Source: Symbiotaphrina buchneri (taxonomy: Eukaryota > Ascomycota > Symbiotaphrinales > Symbiotaphrinaceae). Taken from it: a DNA stretch of 64,000 nucleotides. The stretch lies in the NCBI GenBank assembly GCA_001599915.1, contig BCIG01000005.1, positions 785,030-849,029 of the forward strand, in the 5' to 3' direction. How positions within the stretch are numbered: position 1 is the first letter of the stretch; each line of letters begins with the position of its first letter. This document shows positions 24,564 to 36,825 of the stretch, one piece after another. The notes under the pieces are model-generated. The model made no database searches and was not told where the DNA came from. It saw only the letters and a list, made by a program, of their open reading frames with translations. The position numbers and the translations under genes were made by a program.

Positions 24564-24989
24564 TGTCTTGTCTTACCTGAATACAAAGAGCAAGAATGGA
24601 TTAGAACTATGGTTTTTGCAATTGGATGAGAAGGCTGGAAGTGAGGTATTGAATTGAGGTATGAACTGGATCGTGGTTGTGCTTGCTGCTCTCTTGGCCG
24701 TGGAGAGGGGACGGGACAGGGAAGGCTTATCAGCGGAGAATCCCATCTCGGGCGACGGATGCGCCGAAGAACGCCGTGCGGTGTTTTGCGGGTAACTTGA
24801 ACCACCAGATACGGTAGACGATGATACTAGAACTGGAGATGCACGCAGGTAAAGAACACGTTCGATGCATATCAACGCCTCGATATCCATTAAAGGCTCA
24901 GCGACTACAAGTATATAGTAATTTCATCCCATCATATCATAACATCATGCCTCATCCCTTAATCCCATCCCCAAACCCCCTTTCCACCC
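24564..24989. other. Intergenic between deacetylase and RGS genes
   Basis: 426 bases acting as promoter of the deacetylase and 3' flank of the RGS gene, both on the minus strand. One GATA word (CTTATCAG at about 24,727) is seen; nothing else is recognised. Confidence 0.55.
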
Positions 24990-26521
24990 TCAGAAANNCC
25001 CNCCCCCCGGAACCGCCACAAACAGCACACTTAACCCCGCCGCGACCATCAGCGCCCACAAGCACGCACTGATCACAATCCGATTATGCACGACCCTAAC
25101 ACCCTCCTCCTGGATCCACGTATACCGCTCAAACACCTTCCTGACCACATTCCTCCGCTTATACCGCCCGACCCAGCCCTCGCTCTCCCAGCCTTTATTC
25201 TCCGCCCCGAACGGCTCCCACGCGCGCGCCGTTGCGCTGCTGCCTTTGCGCATGCTGCCCCCATCGACTGAAGAGGCCGCGTACGCGAGCGTTTTCTCGT
25301 CGTCGTCTTGTCCTGCCCCCGAGCCTGAACGCCGAGCCGGAGAGGAGGAGGCGGAGGAGGGGGAGGAGAGCAGGCTTGAAGTCTCGGCGTCCATCTCCCA
25401 CGGCCGCAAGTCGCGGCCGCCGAAGGCATACAGGCACAAACACAGGCCCTTGAGACTACTCACCAGCGCCGCGGTTCCTCCAAACCAGGCCAGCGCCGCA
25501 AAGACGCGCCACCACCTACCCAGCCCACTCAGCGTCAGCACGAGCGCCAACACAAACCCCGCGAGCAGCATGCTGATCCCGACGCCCCGCACGAAGAGCA
25601 CGCGCGGCGCGTTGGCGTTGCAGATGGCCCAGCGCACGAAGTTCGGGTGGGACTGGTGGCGCAGCGTTGTTTCGATGGTGGGCAGCAGGGAGGCGAAGGC
25701 GGAGGGGTGGGTTGTTTGTTGTAGTGCGTGCAGAAGGGTCAAACGGGTGCGGTGCGAGATGTTGAGTTCGCGTGCGGAGGAGGGGACCAGGTACGTGCTG
25801 ATTGCGAGGGCGATTTCTTGCCGGAGAGGCTGGATCGTGACTGGAGTTTGTTAGTCCTGGAGAAACCTGGAGGAGAGCAAGGGGGGATTTTGGAAAGGAG
25901 GAGAGACGTACAGCCTTGCCACTTCACGCCCGCATCAAGACACGCCTGCTGTGCGATCTCGCTCGCGTTCCCGCGGACCCCGCTGTCCATGCTCGTCACC
26001 CCACTACGGGCCTGGCCGCTCAGCGGGGACACGGGCCGCTGGTCCCCCGCCGACAGCGTTGGCTGCAGCTCCAGCTCGATCTCGGCCGTAGCCAGCGCAT
26101 CCCCCTTGCTGGAAGGCTTCCTACGCAGATCCGGGGCCGCGGTGGCGGGCGCGGGAGGCTTCCATTCTGGCGACAGAGCTTTCTCGGATGCAGGTAGGGC
26201 GTTGAAGCGCGCTGTGTAGGCCCGCAGCCACAGGTAGAATTGCAGGTTCTCGGCGTCGTGCTCGATGTAGAGGTAGGCCATGAAGTCGTCGAGGGAGCAG
26301 GGCTGTGCTGCTGGTCAGTATGGGGAAGTCTTGCAGGACAGGAGTTAGGAGAGCATTACGGGAAGAGTCTCCCCATTGATAACACGGTCGAAAGATAGCT
26401 CGGCCGGCACGGCGCTGGGATTGCCCTTGGTGCGCTCGAGGTAGCGCGCGCAGGCGCCCGGGTTCAGCGGTCCTGGCTGCCGGTTGACGTAGTCCGGCCG
26501 CTTGTAGAAGAGGATGGACAT
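24990..26521 (-). CDS. RGS-domain membrane protein, Rax1-like
   Basis: Three exons (26521-26360, 26302-25912, 25840-24990) give about 467 residues. An RGS domain begins near residue 55 (CSLDDFMAYLYIEHDAENLQ, then FYLWLRAYTARF) and is interrupted by a long low-complexity insert before the final RGS helices (QPLRQEIALAISTYL). Three membrane segments follow: two around the FVRGVGISML to LKGLCLCLY region and one near the C-terminus (IVISACLWALMVAAGLSVLF). RGS plus three membrane spans is the layout of Rax1, linked to polar growth and G-protein signalling. The last codons contain three ambiguous bases (24997, 24998, 25002) in a C-run, so the extreme C-terminus is unreliable. Confidence 0.8.
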
Positions 26522-27937
26522 GGTCGAAGAGATCGTGTCGGTGCAATGTAAAGAGGAATGCGGAGAGATGGATGTGTTATCTAGAGCGAACGACCGGGGG
26601 CAGGAAAGGGTAGTCTCCAAAAGGTTTCAACACCAAGAAACAGAATAACAGCTTTCTCTAACCTCACATGCCGCGGCGGCGGGTGGGCAAGACACAGCTC
26701 TTAAGTCCCGCTCTTCTTCCTGCCTCCCCGAGGTCCTCAACACCCTTCCAAAAAGCCGTTCCCACACACAGGACGCAAGGGGACCCAGCTCCCAGCGTGC
26801 CCCGCACATGGCAGCGTTGCGAAGCGTTGCGCCCGGTGTCCCGAGGGCCACTGTCGCATCGATCCCTTCCCAAAAAGGCGTCATAGGTACAAATGCGTCA
26901 TTGCGTCGTCTGCCCCCTCAGAGGCTAGGAGACAGGTACGTAGCAGGAGACATCTAGGAGATAGCAAAAGCCACTCCAGCCCGGGAGAAGATGGCGCACC
27001 GGAAGCTTTTTACTACACAGCGAGGGAGCCAATGGTTCTGCGGGAGGGGGTTGTGAGTGTTGGGCGGCGTCCTGGGTGTGGGGATGTTCCGATGTGTGTG
27101 GTGGTGCTAGCGCTGCCGATCCCACGTAAGGGGGCTGGAGCCGAGGAGCACCGACGAGCTGCCGGTGGATGACGAGCGCGAAAGCCGGTGCTGAGCGAAC
27201 GCTAACTCAAAGCTAATTCGTGAATTGGGAAAGAAGCAGGAAGGTGATTGGTAGAATTGACACTTTTTCTGTTTGCAAGGAGGCAGGGGCTAGGGAAGCT
27301 ATCTTTTTGAATCTATTGATTTTTATCTTGTTTGTCTGAGATTTGTCCGGTCGTGATTGATTGCTTCGGATAGCGGGATTATTTGGTGTGAGCCTGTGAG
27401 GTGTCTGAGCGCCGCCGACGCCAGGGGCACTATCGTGGCTGACTGAGCTCCACTCTACGAAGCTACTGCAGGCTTGGCGATAGGTAGTTGTAGGCTATTC
27501 TTGTCTTTTGGAAATACTGTAGTCTCACATTTAGGCACTGACAGAGGTGTGCATTGACTTAGGGAGTGTGCGTGGTTGGAGAAGGGGAGGACGAAGCGTT
27601 CTGACTGGTGGATAAGGAATTACTGATCTTTGTAAAAGATGGCGGGTGTAACTGCGATGTTGACGGATCATCTCCGGCCCGGTTCTAGAAATACTCAGGT
27701 GCCTCGAGATATGTCGAGCTGGTCTCTGAGCTCGGCCCGAGGACGTCATTTATCGCGCCGGCTGAGGTCAAGATATGCTGATGTGGTCTCCAGTGAGTCC
27801 AGGATCTATCTACTTAAAGAAGGATCTTTATTCTATCCGGACGCAGTCAATAATATATGCAGTGTCTGATACGCCCAGCTATAACCAGCTTCCCCATCAT
27901 CTAGTATCTACCTACCCTCTCACCCCTCTCACCTCCC
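26522..27937. other. Intergenic, no gene seen
   Basis: 1.4 kb between the RGS start and the end of the glutathione transferase gene, both on the minus strand. It holds the RGS promoter. Short frames are unconvincing; no RNA gene or repeat was recognised. Confidence 0.6.
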
Positions 27938-28941
27938 TCACCTCAAATCCCCCTCCCTCAACAACCGCATCTGCTCCTGAATCCACTGCCTACCCGCCTC
28001 TTCCACCATCTTCACGACCTTCTCATCCCTCACAATCTCCCTCAACCGAAACGGCTCCGGGACATCATGGCCCCTGCTGACCGCTTCCCGCGCCATCACA
28101 CGCTGCTCCCAGGCTTTCAAATTCGGGAACTCTTCCATATCAATCCCCGAGAATGCCGCCACCGCCACCCACGGGTACTGCATGATGTCTGCCATCGAGA
28201 ACTTGTCGCCGACAAGGAAGTCCCGGCCACTAGATGCTTGCGCGGCGAGGCGGGTCTCGAGAACGTGGTAGAGGCGGCGGGTCTCGTTGACGTACCGCGA
28301 TACGCCGTATGGCATGGAAGAGGTGGCGTAGTGGAGGAAGTGGATTGCTTGGCCCTATTTTCACATCCTACACGTTAGTCCTCCTGTTCCGCACCCTGAC
28401 AGGTATACCCTCCAGTCCAACAGTAACCCATCAACGGTCTTGAAGAGCAGTGGACGACAAAAACGCACCTGCATCGGCCCCACACCGCCCGTCTGGAGGA
28501 ACAGCCACTGCACCATCTCCCAATACTCCGGTGTATTCCGCGGAAAACTAATCTTATGCTCCGGATCGTAGTTCTCCGCCAAGTACAGCAGGATCGCGCC
28601 GCTCTCCATCAGATTTATCGTGTTCGACTGGCCCCCGGTTCCCGCGGCGCCAGCGGGGCTGCTCTTGTCGGTGAGCGCGGGGATCCGCCCGTTGGGGTTG
28701 ATCTGGAGGAACCATGGCTCTTTTTGCTCGAGTTTGTTGAGAGCGAGTGGGCGGACCGTGTAGGGTAACTGTGAGAGAAGGGCGTGGTGTTAGCTGGAGG
28801 ATTGGAAGGACAGAGGGGCGGTGGGATGGGATGGAAGGTGGGAGCGGGAGCGGGACGCACGCCGAGTTCCTCGAGCGCGATGGAGATTTTGCACCCGTTG
28901 GGCGCTTGCGCCGTGTAGAGAATCAGTTCGGGAGTCGGCAT
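27938..28941 (-). CDS. Glutathione S-transferase, Ure2-like
   Basis: Three exons (28941-28861, 28768-28469, 28354-27938) give 265 residues. The thioredoxin-fold N-domain reads LILYTAQAPNGCKISIALEE, then WFLQINPNGRIPALTD and LMESGAILLYLAE, where the ESGAI motif binds glutathione. The all-helical C-domain carries GDKFSMADIMQYPWV, the N-capping box region. Cytosolic conjugation or peroxidase activity with glutathione is expected. Ure2-type members are known in fungi both for detoxification and, in yeast, for nitrogen control, which is of interest beside nitrogen genes, but no regulatory role can be read here. Intact, with consistent intron phases. Confidence 0.9.
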
Positions 28942-29332
28942 CTTGGTGATTAATCTCGCTGAAGGACAATGGCTGACTGCGAAGATGGATAATTTCTGAG
29001 GTGGATAATGTGCGAGACCGGCTATATTTTGGAGATTTTGGAGATTTGCCGGTCTAAGTGGGGTTGGTTTCGGGTGGTCAAAGCGCCGGGCCGAATGCTA
29101 GCTTAAGGGGGCGATCCCGAGTTTCAGGGGTCATTTGAAGGGTATGTGACAGTATGTCGGATTATTTTCCTATTTCACCAAACAGTGCTATTGGGAGATG
29201 TATGAGTTGACGCTTCATTCCTCGCATTCGAGACCGGGTTGGCTAGTTTGCATGTGGCTTTGCGGAGCTGTCCAATCGATGAATATCTTCCATACACACA
29301 ATGGATTACATCCTGTTTCCAATCCTAGTCAT
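28942..29332. other. Intergenic / promoter of the glutathione transferase gene
   Basis: 391 bases. On the minus strand an AAATATA word (about 29,019-29,027) lies some 80 bases before the transferase ATG. Nothing else is recognised. Confidence 0.5.
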
Positions 29333-32300
29333 CTAAGATGCCGCCTGCGCAGTGACAAAAGCATGAAAGCTCCCTGTAGCCCTCGGAAAGAATTCCTTGA
29401 CCGTCTCCACCACAGTCTTTCCCTGCTGCTCCTTCCTCTCGACCGGCGTTCCCCAACCACCACCACCCGGCGTATGCACCACACACCTATCGCCGGTCTG
29501 CATATCAATCTGGCCCCGGGGTCCCAGGTTCAACCACGTATACGACCCATCCGCATTCCTCTTCGCCCAATAATTAACACCGTTCAAGCCCGGCTCGCCG
29601 CCATCCATGCCATACGGGCGATGCACCCTCCTCTCCGTAATCAGACTAAACGTCAGCGGCAGCCGACACTCAAAGTCCCTAACAACGCCACAGCCACCAT
29701 TCCAGCGTCCGCGGCCACCACTGCCTTCGCGGATACTGAACTCGCGGATCAAGATCGGGTACCGCCGTTCCAGCACCTCGGCGTCCGTCGTGCGCGTATT
29801 CGTCATATGCGTATGCAGCCCGCTAGCCCCATGGCCCCGCGGCGTCGCGCCCGCCCCCCCACAGATCGTCTCGCCGTAGTTATACGCGAACCCTTTCGGC
29901 GGGGTGCCATCTGGCCCAGGCAGCCCGCGGCCAAAGAAGCCGAAGCAGTTCATGCAGCCCTGGGAGGCAGCGGCGGCGCGGAAGGCTTTGAGCAGCAAGT
30001 CAACGAGGCGCTGGGAGGTGAGGGTGTTGCCGCAGCAGACGGCGCGACCCGGGGACGGGTTGAGGAAGGTGTGTTTCGGCAGGATGATGCGCGTGGGTGT
30101 CAGGCAGCCTTGGTTCAGCGGGATGTCGGCGCCGATGAGCAGCCGCATGGTGTAGATCAGTGCCGAGTAGGTGATGGCTGGCGGCGCGTTCATGTTGGAT
30201 AGCATCTCGCACGTTGTGCCTGTAAAGTCGAACGTCCCGAACCCGGTCTCGTCGATACTGATGGCGACGCGCATCGTCGACCCGTTGTCCATGTAGTCCT
30301 CGGCACGCAGAACCCGCCCACCGAACTTCTCCCGCGTGGACTTGAGGTAGTTCCGCACGGACACGGCGGCGTTGTCTTTGATCTGGCTCATGTAGAAGTG
30401 CACGACCGACTGCCCGTACTCGTCCATCAGCGCATCAATCAGCGCGCGACCCTTATTATTCGCGGCAATCTGCGCTTGCAGATCCGAGAGATTGTCCGCG
30501 AGCCGTTTGGCGCCCGTGCAGCCCGGGTATTTGCCCGGCTCGAGAAAAATGGCGCAGATGCCCTCTTCGTCGAACTTGCCGTCGCGCACGAGGAAGAACG
30601 ACTTGATCGCCGCGCCCTCGTGCCACAGCTCGGTGGAGTTCGGCGGCATCGATGTGCCCCCCAGTCCGCCGATGTCCATGTGGTGACCCCTTGATGCGGT
30701 GAAGAATACGACCTTCGACCCGGACTTATCGAAGACCGGTGTGATCACAGTTATGTCTGGGAGATGTGTCCCGCCCGACTCGGGGTGGTTGGACACAAGC
30801 ACGTCTCCGGGGCGGAGCTTGTCGCCATGAAGCTCTTGTTGGTAGCGGACGGCATAGCTCATAGAACCTAAGTGGACGGGCACATGTGGTGCGTTGGCAA
30901 CCAGCTCCCCGTCTGGACCGAAAATGGCGCAAGAGAAGTCTAGGCGTTCCTTGATGTTCAGCGACAAGCTGGTCCGCTGCAAAGTGCGGCCCATCTAGTC
31001 ATTGTTAGTTTAGTTGGATAGTGACAACAGCCCAGGCAAGCGTGCATACCTGTTCTGCTATCCCCATAAACCGATGTCCAAAGACCGATAGCTGCACTGG
31101 ATCAACTGTTTGTGGCTTCTCGACCTTCTGGGCCCCCGAGCTTTTGTCAAGGAGGTCAATAAGCACGTGTGCCTTGAGGATTCTGGCTCTTGCTCCGGGA
31201 ATGACGACAATCGTCTGCGTCTGATCGATGATGACAGCGGGTCCATAGATGGTGTTGCCCGCGGACAGACTGTCGAGAAGATACACGGGTGTCATCTGGA
31301 AGCCAGCAGCTGGGAAGTACACCTTTGACTTATGAGCCGCGGACTTCGCAGTGATCTCGAAAAAAGCCGTCTTCTCAATCTCGTCTGCAAGCTGCACGCT
31401 GTCGGAATTGACTTCACCACTCCCACCGGTGGCGCGAACGCGGAGATCGTCCACGATCACTTTTCGAGAAGAGGGAAAGGTGAAGGCCAATTCACGTAGA
31501 TGATCCTTTTCAAACGCCGCGCGGTAGGACTTGTAGTCGACGTCTTCCGGTTCGAGGATCATGAGGGACGTATCCGTGCCTTCATACCGCAGGTGAAGGT
31601 ACGTCTGATAATTAATATCCGGTTCGCGTATACCCTGATCCAGCAGCCCCGCTCGCACCTGCTCCTTCAACGCACCAATAGTCTTATAAAGCCTAGGCAA
31701 CGACTCCTCCGAGAGAATCTCACTGCTGGGCTCCTGCGCCTCCTGCACGACCTCCGCGAGCGCCATGCCATACGCCGAGAGGATACTGGAGTACTTATGG
31801 ATAATGACCCTACTCATACCCAGCTTCTTCGCCAGCTCGCATGCATGCTGGCCACCAGCGCCACCAAAGACAGCGAGATTGTGCGCGCCCGTCTCGTAGC
31901 CGCGGGCCTCGGTGATGGCCCGGATTGGCCGCGCCATGGATTCGTTGGCCACGTCGATGAACCCCGCCGCGACTTCCTCGGGCGTCATGTGGCGGCCCGT
32001 CTCGGCGTTGATGGATTGCGTGAGGGAGGTGAATTTTGAGGCGACGATGGAGGAGTCCAGTGGCATGTCTTCGGTGGGCCCGAAAATGGAGGCGTCCGAG
32101 GTAGAGGTTGGCGTCTGTTACGGCGAGAGGACCACCTTTGCGGTATGAGGCGGGGCCTGGATGTGCTCCTGCGCTCTTCAAGATGTCAGATTTCGGCGGG
32201 CTAAATGGTAATACTCCAAAGTCTGGATGACTTACCTGAGGCCCAACTCTGAAGAGACCATTCTCCCAGAACAAGATACTGCCTCCACCTGCAGCGACGG

Positions 32301-33658
32301 TGTTGATATCCAGTTGCGGGCTCTGAATCACAACCCCAGCAGTAGTCGTTTCGAATACACGTTCTAGCTCTCCGCCGAAGCGACTGCAGTCGGTACTGGT
32401 GCCGCCCATATCAAAGCCCACAAGAGGCGTCTTGCCATCGAAAGACGTCCTGGCGTATCCAACAACGCCGCCGGCGGGGCCACTGAGTATACCCTTTAGG
32501 CCGCTGAACTTCCGATGCGACACCAGCCCACCATCTGACTGCATGAACTCGCATCTCACGCCGTCAAGGTTGCCATCTTCAAATCCCTTTGCGAACGTCT
32601 CGACGTATTTCTTGATCTCGGGCGTAAGATACGCATCCGCCGACGCAGAGCTGCCGCGCGCCAGCATCTTGATCATCTTCGCGCCGACATTGTTCGATAG
32701 GGAGATATGCTTGAAGCCCAGCTCGAGCGCAATTTCGGCGAGCCGCTCTTCATGCGCTGGGTATACATACGAATGCGCAAAACACACTGCAAGCGCGTCG
32801 ATGCCTTGTTCTTTGATCTTCGATAATTTTTCCCGGGCTTCTTGCTCGTTGAAAGGCTTGAGGATCCTGATGAAGTCGCCGGTGCTGCCCTTGACTAGCT
32901 CGCCGGGGATCTCTTCAAGCACGGGGCGCTGGTCCTTCGGTCGAGGATCCTCGTCGAACTCTTCAATGGTAACTCGCTCGGAGATCTCGACGACGGCGCT
33001 GTATAGTGTCTCGGGCTTGCGGATATCGAGGTCGAAGAGCTTTGGTCGCGATTGGTTTCCGATCTCGATCAGGTCCCGGAAACCTTCTGTGACAACTAGC
33101 GCATGCTTTGTTCCCTTCCTCTCGAGCAATGCTAGGACACTGTCAGATATCTGGGTAATGTATTAAATGTCTTTTCTACTTTCGACGTACCATTTGTTGC
33201 AACTGTGGTTCCCATACGTATCGATTGGATGAGGTTCTTGGGGATTGGCGCCGAACGAGGGATCGTCGTCCCAATGACCTGCTCCAGGACTCTGCGGATT
33301 CCTATCCATGTCAAGCAGTTTAGTGGATGAGTCCAGTGAAAGTACATTTGGCAAACGGAGAAGTCGAATTCACCTTCTGACGGCGCATCGGCATAATTGT
33401 CTGGATCTACCGACAACAGTTTCAGGATGATATCTGGCTGTCCAGGGACCTGTTGCATGGTTAGATCAAAAATGAGCCAGTATATCATGAATGTTATTAC
33501 CTGTGCCCATATGTCACAGAATGTACCGCCACGATCTAAGAACCCAGCAATTAGTAGTTGAAGAACGACTCCTGGAGAGTCAGAAAGTCGATTCGCATAC
33601 CAATAGCAATCTTGACACATTTTGAAGACAAAGAGTCCTCAACCCTGTGAGGCGCCAT
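29333..33658 (-). CDS. 5-oxoprolinase-like hydantoinase A/B protein, frame disrupted
   Basis: Seven exons (33658-33601, 33535-33501, 33449-33374, 33301-33191, 33131-32236, 32175-31050, 30994-29333) give about 1,320 codons, the normal length for eukaryotic 5-oxoprolinase. The HyuA half carries [36 protein letters not shown] and [12 protein letters not shown]. The HyuB half (last exon) carries [45 protein letters not shown] and a late PGGGGWG. The family opens 5-oxoproline to glutamate with ATP. At about 32088 the frame shifts: DANLYLGRL is followed directly by [11 protein letters not shown] one frame over, with about six to seven expected residues missing, as if about 20 bases were lost. It is probably a damaged or mis-assembled gene. 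It shares its promoter with the permease at 34610. Confidence 0.86.
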
Positions 33659-34609
33659 GGCGTCTATGGCTGACAATTATCACGTCGGAAGTGGAGAGGA
33701 TTTAAGTCTCGAGTGGAGATAAGGGATCGGGAATCCTGGAGTAATGCGGCACACGAGTTGAATTATTGGTCTTATGCTGATACTGCAAATCAATACATCT
33801 TGCGATAGAGATTCATTAAACTCATGGACAATCTGCCCCATATATCAGTTCCTAGGACATTTGCCCTATTGTTTTTCGGACGAGTATACCGACTAGCCGT
33901 CGGCAGACTGAAGACGCATGAAGCCTCCATCGACCTTCCCAGTTGTACCCAGCTATCACACTGATAACTGCTCCGCCTTCCGGATTTGTCGCTATCTCGG
34001 AACAAGTGAGACTAGGATGATATCGGACAGATAAAACAGAAGGTCGGGACGACAAATCGCTCCCCCGCTCTGAACAGTGCTGATCCTTGCATGATGCCTC
34101 GGGCAGTCTGGATGTCGAGCGTCGCCGTCCCGACCTGCCCTTTCTACACCGTTATCAGTGCTAGTCGCTCTAACATTCCCGCTAGTCCTCGGGCCGGCCA
34201 AAAGCCACCATATCGCCTCCACCTGCTCTGCGTACGCAACTTGTCTCTTGGCTGCATGGGGCCAATGATAAGCATCGCAATTCGGGTACAATCAATCGAG
34301 GAGCCACCGTCTCTATCAATGAAACGAGCGGGGTCAAGCAGGGAGCTAAGGGGAGGACAAACCTTCGAGGAGCCTGGCTATCGATTACTGATAAGCCGTA
34401 TCAGGAGCACCATTTCACGGAGCGGATAGGACATCGCCTATCTCGAACAAGAGAGGGTGTGACACCACCAGTACGAAGTTAGATGACCCCTTCTATAATA
34501 TATATAGAGACACAGTTTCCTCTGCAGATCATCGGCCCAGCACGTATATCACCCCTGTGCATCTTGTCAATTTCTCTTATATATCAATTTTATTCACGCA
34601 CGCTTCACG
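33659..34609. promoter_or_regulatory. GATA-rich bidirectional promoter
   Basis: 951 bases between divergent oxoprolinase-like and permease genes. By eye I count 13 HGATAR words: GATA cores on the plus strand near 33718, 33803, 33963, 34030, 34267 and 34389, and on the minus strand near 33679, 33954, 33992, 34152, 34313, 34379 and 34438. About 2.8 are expected in random equal-base sequence. This supports joint control by an AreA/Nit2-type GATA factor; regulation itself is inferred. Confidence 0.6.
34494..34507 (+). promoter_or_regulatory. TATA box of the Dal5-like permease gene
   Basis: TATAATATATATAG lies about 105 bases before the permease ATG, followed by a pyrimidine-rich leader. Confidence 0.5.
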
Positions 34610-36261
34610 ATGTCTTCCCACGAGGACAAAGCCGAGAGCATCACGACCTCCCCCGTCGACCATGAGGTTGGGGAGGTAAGCAAGCATAAAGATGTCCTCG
34701 CTGGCCTGGACAAGAAAAAAGTCGATGAGGCCGCCGACTTCCTTGCCAGCGTTGGGCCCTTCCCGCCCATGACTCCCGAGCAGGAAAAGAAACTGGTCAG
34801 GAAGATTGACCGGTACATGATACCTCTTGTGAGTCAGGGACTGTTGCCATGAAGATTCACCTTCTATCGCTCAATACTGACACGTTTATAGTTGATGTGT
34901 CTGGCCATCCTCGGTGCCGTAGACAAGGTCGAGCTTGCTACTGGTGCTTTGTATGGATTCAAGACAGATAACCATCTCGTGGGTCAGCAGTACAGCTGGT
35001 TGGGTAGTATTCTCTCCATTGGTGTAAGCACCCCTTTCTCCCTTACCACCATACTGCATACTAACTCACTCGCAGATGATCGTCGGTATCTGGCCCTCGT
35101 CCTACCTCATTCACCGGCTTCCTTCCGCGAAATACCTCGCCTGCTGTTCCATAGCCTGGTCGGCCATCGCGCTCTTCATCGCTGCCGCCAAGAACTTCGC
35201 CGGGCTCATGGTGCTGAGATTCCTCATGGGCGCGCTCGAAGCTATCATCTCTCCAGGCCTGGCTCTCATCATCTCCTCATTCTGGAAGAAGACCGAGACA
35301 CCTCCCCGCAACGCCATCATCCTGTGTTGTTTCTCGTCCGTGGTCAACGGGTTCTGGTCGTGGCTCGTCGGCGAGATATCCCCAGATGCAGCTTTGAAGA
35401 GATGGCAGTATCTCTACCTCATCACCGGCAGCATCAATCTCGCCTACTCGCTCTTTCTGTTCTGGTACCTTCCCGACTCGCCGATGAATGCCCGCTTCTT
35501 GACGACCGAGGAGAAGTACCATGCGGTCCAGCGACTGGCAGAGAACCGCACCGGCTTGGTCAACCACGTCTGGAAATGGGACCATGTCCGCGAGGCGTTC
35601 CTGGACGTCAAACTTTATTTGATCTTCTTCTTTTACATTGCAGTCAACATCCAAAACGGTGGACTGATAACTTTTGGCGCGATCATCATCAACAACTTGG
35701 GCTATAACGCACAAACGAGCGCGCTGCTCTCAATTCCTAACGGGGTCATCTCCACCATCGCTGGCTGGACGTTCTCATACTTGGCAATGAGATGGCATAA
35801 CCGGCGTTGTCTCTCCACCGCAATCTCGGTGCTCCTTCCTCTGTTAGGAACCGCGTTGGTCTACGGTCTGCCACGCTCAAACATCCCAGGACAAATGGCA
35901 GGTTTGTATCTGATGTATTGCTACTGGGGTAAGTCTATCACCTTCCAAGTCCTGCGTCTGCTCTCTAAAATCACATACAGGGCCCTACGCAACCGCCAAC
36001 TCCCTCCCGCTAGCCAACACCGCCGGCCACACCAAGCGCACCATCACCTACTCCGCTCTGAACGTCGGATACGCCGTCGGCAATTTGATCGGGCCACAGA
36101 CCTTCCGCGCGAACCAAGCGCCTGCCTATACCGGCGGGGTGATTGCAATGATATGCTGCTATTGCGCATCGATCTTCATCATCCTGGCGTACTGGTTCGT
36201 CAGCTACATGGAGAATAACGCAAAGGACAAGAAATATGGACAGGTGGAGACAGCGCTCTGA
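34610..36261 (+). CDS. Dal5/allantoate permease-like MFS transporter (ACS family)
   Basis: Four exons (34610-34828, 34892-35023, 35076-35928, 35981-36261) give 494 residues. A hydrophilic N-terminus of about 70 residues ends in KKLVRKIDRYMIPLLMCLAI, the standard entry of this family. About twelve hydrophobic spans follow, with LVGQQYSWLGSI, GIWPSSYLIHRLPSAKY (helix 2-3 loop), RFLMGALEAIISPGLALI and NTAGHTKRTITYSALNVGYA in the second half. Relatives carry allantoate, ureidosuccinate, nicotinate or dipeptides with protons at the plasma membrane. Its divergent partner is a 5-oxoprolinase-like gene across a GATA-rich promoter, so oxoproline, hydantoin derivatives or ureides are plausible cargo. 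Intact. Confidence 0.87.
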
Positions 36262-36825
36262 TGGGGGAGAGTGTTGAGGGCTTGGTCAGGGAGTATCTGG
36301 ATAAGACGGATAAGCAGCAGGAGAAGTTTAGGTATACTACTTAGGTGACGCTGGATGAAGTGCGTGTGTGATTGTTGTGCAACGGCTGGGGTTCCTACAA
36401 CGAGCGGTAGTTTTTGATGGGCTCTAGATTTTATAACTGTTTGGGTGATGCGATCGCGATCGGTATGCGAGGCTTTTTACAATCTCCTAGAGGTAGAAGA
36501 CAGACAGCAATGCCTATGAACATGATGTCAAGATTGTCCAGGGTACGATAAAGTGGTCTAGAATGCTCGGTCAAGATTGAGTCCCAAGTAGACATGTCCA
36601 ATTAGAGTGTTCTTCTGTGTCTGATACCAATCTTCTCATGTTTTGATCTTCTTATCTTGATCTCTCCGTCTCTCAATTCTTATCCCACAAGCATACGTTT
36701 AGGTATGAACATTGCTACAGCTCTGCACGTATAATGATCGATTCGTGCGATGTGACATATTTCGCCACGATAAACAGAGGTCTAACGCCTTGAAGTTAAA
36801 AATTCCCTAGACCAAGCATACGTGG
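36262..36825. other. Intergenic between convergent permease and regulator genes
   Basis: 564 bases holding two 3' ends. No gene or repeat is recognised. Confidence 0.6.

Noticed and set aside
29198-30202. 334-codon plus-strand frame
   Set aside because: Lies wholly antisense to the well-supported HyuB half of the oxoprolinase-like gene and has no family features.
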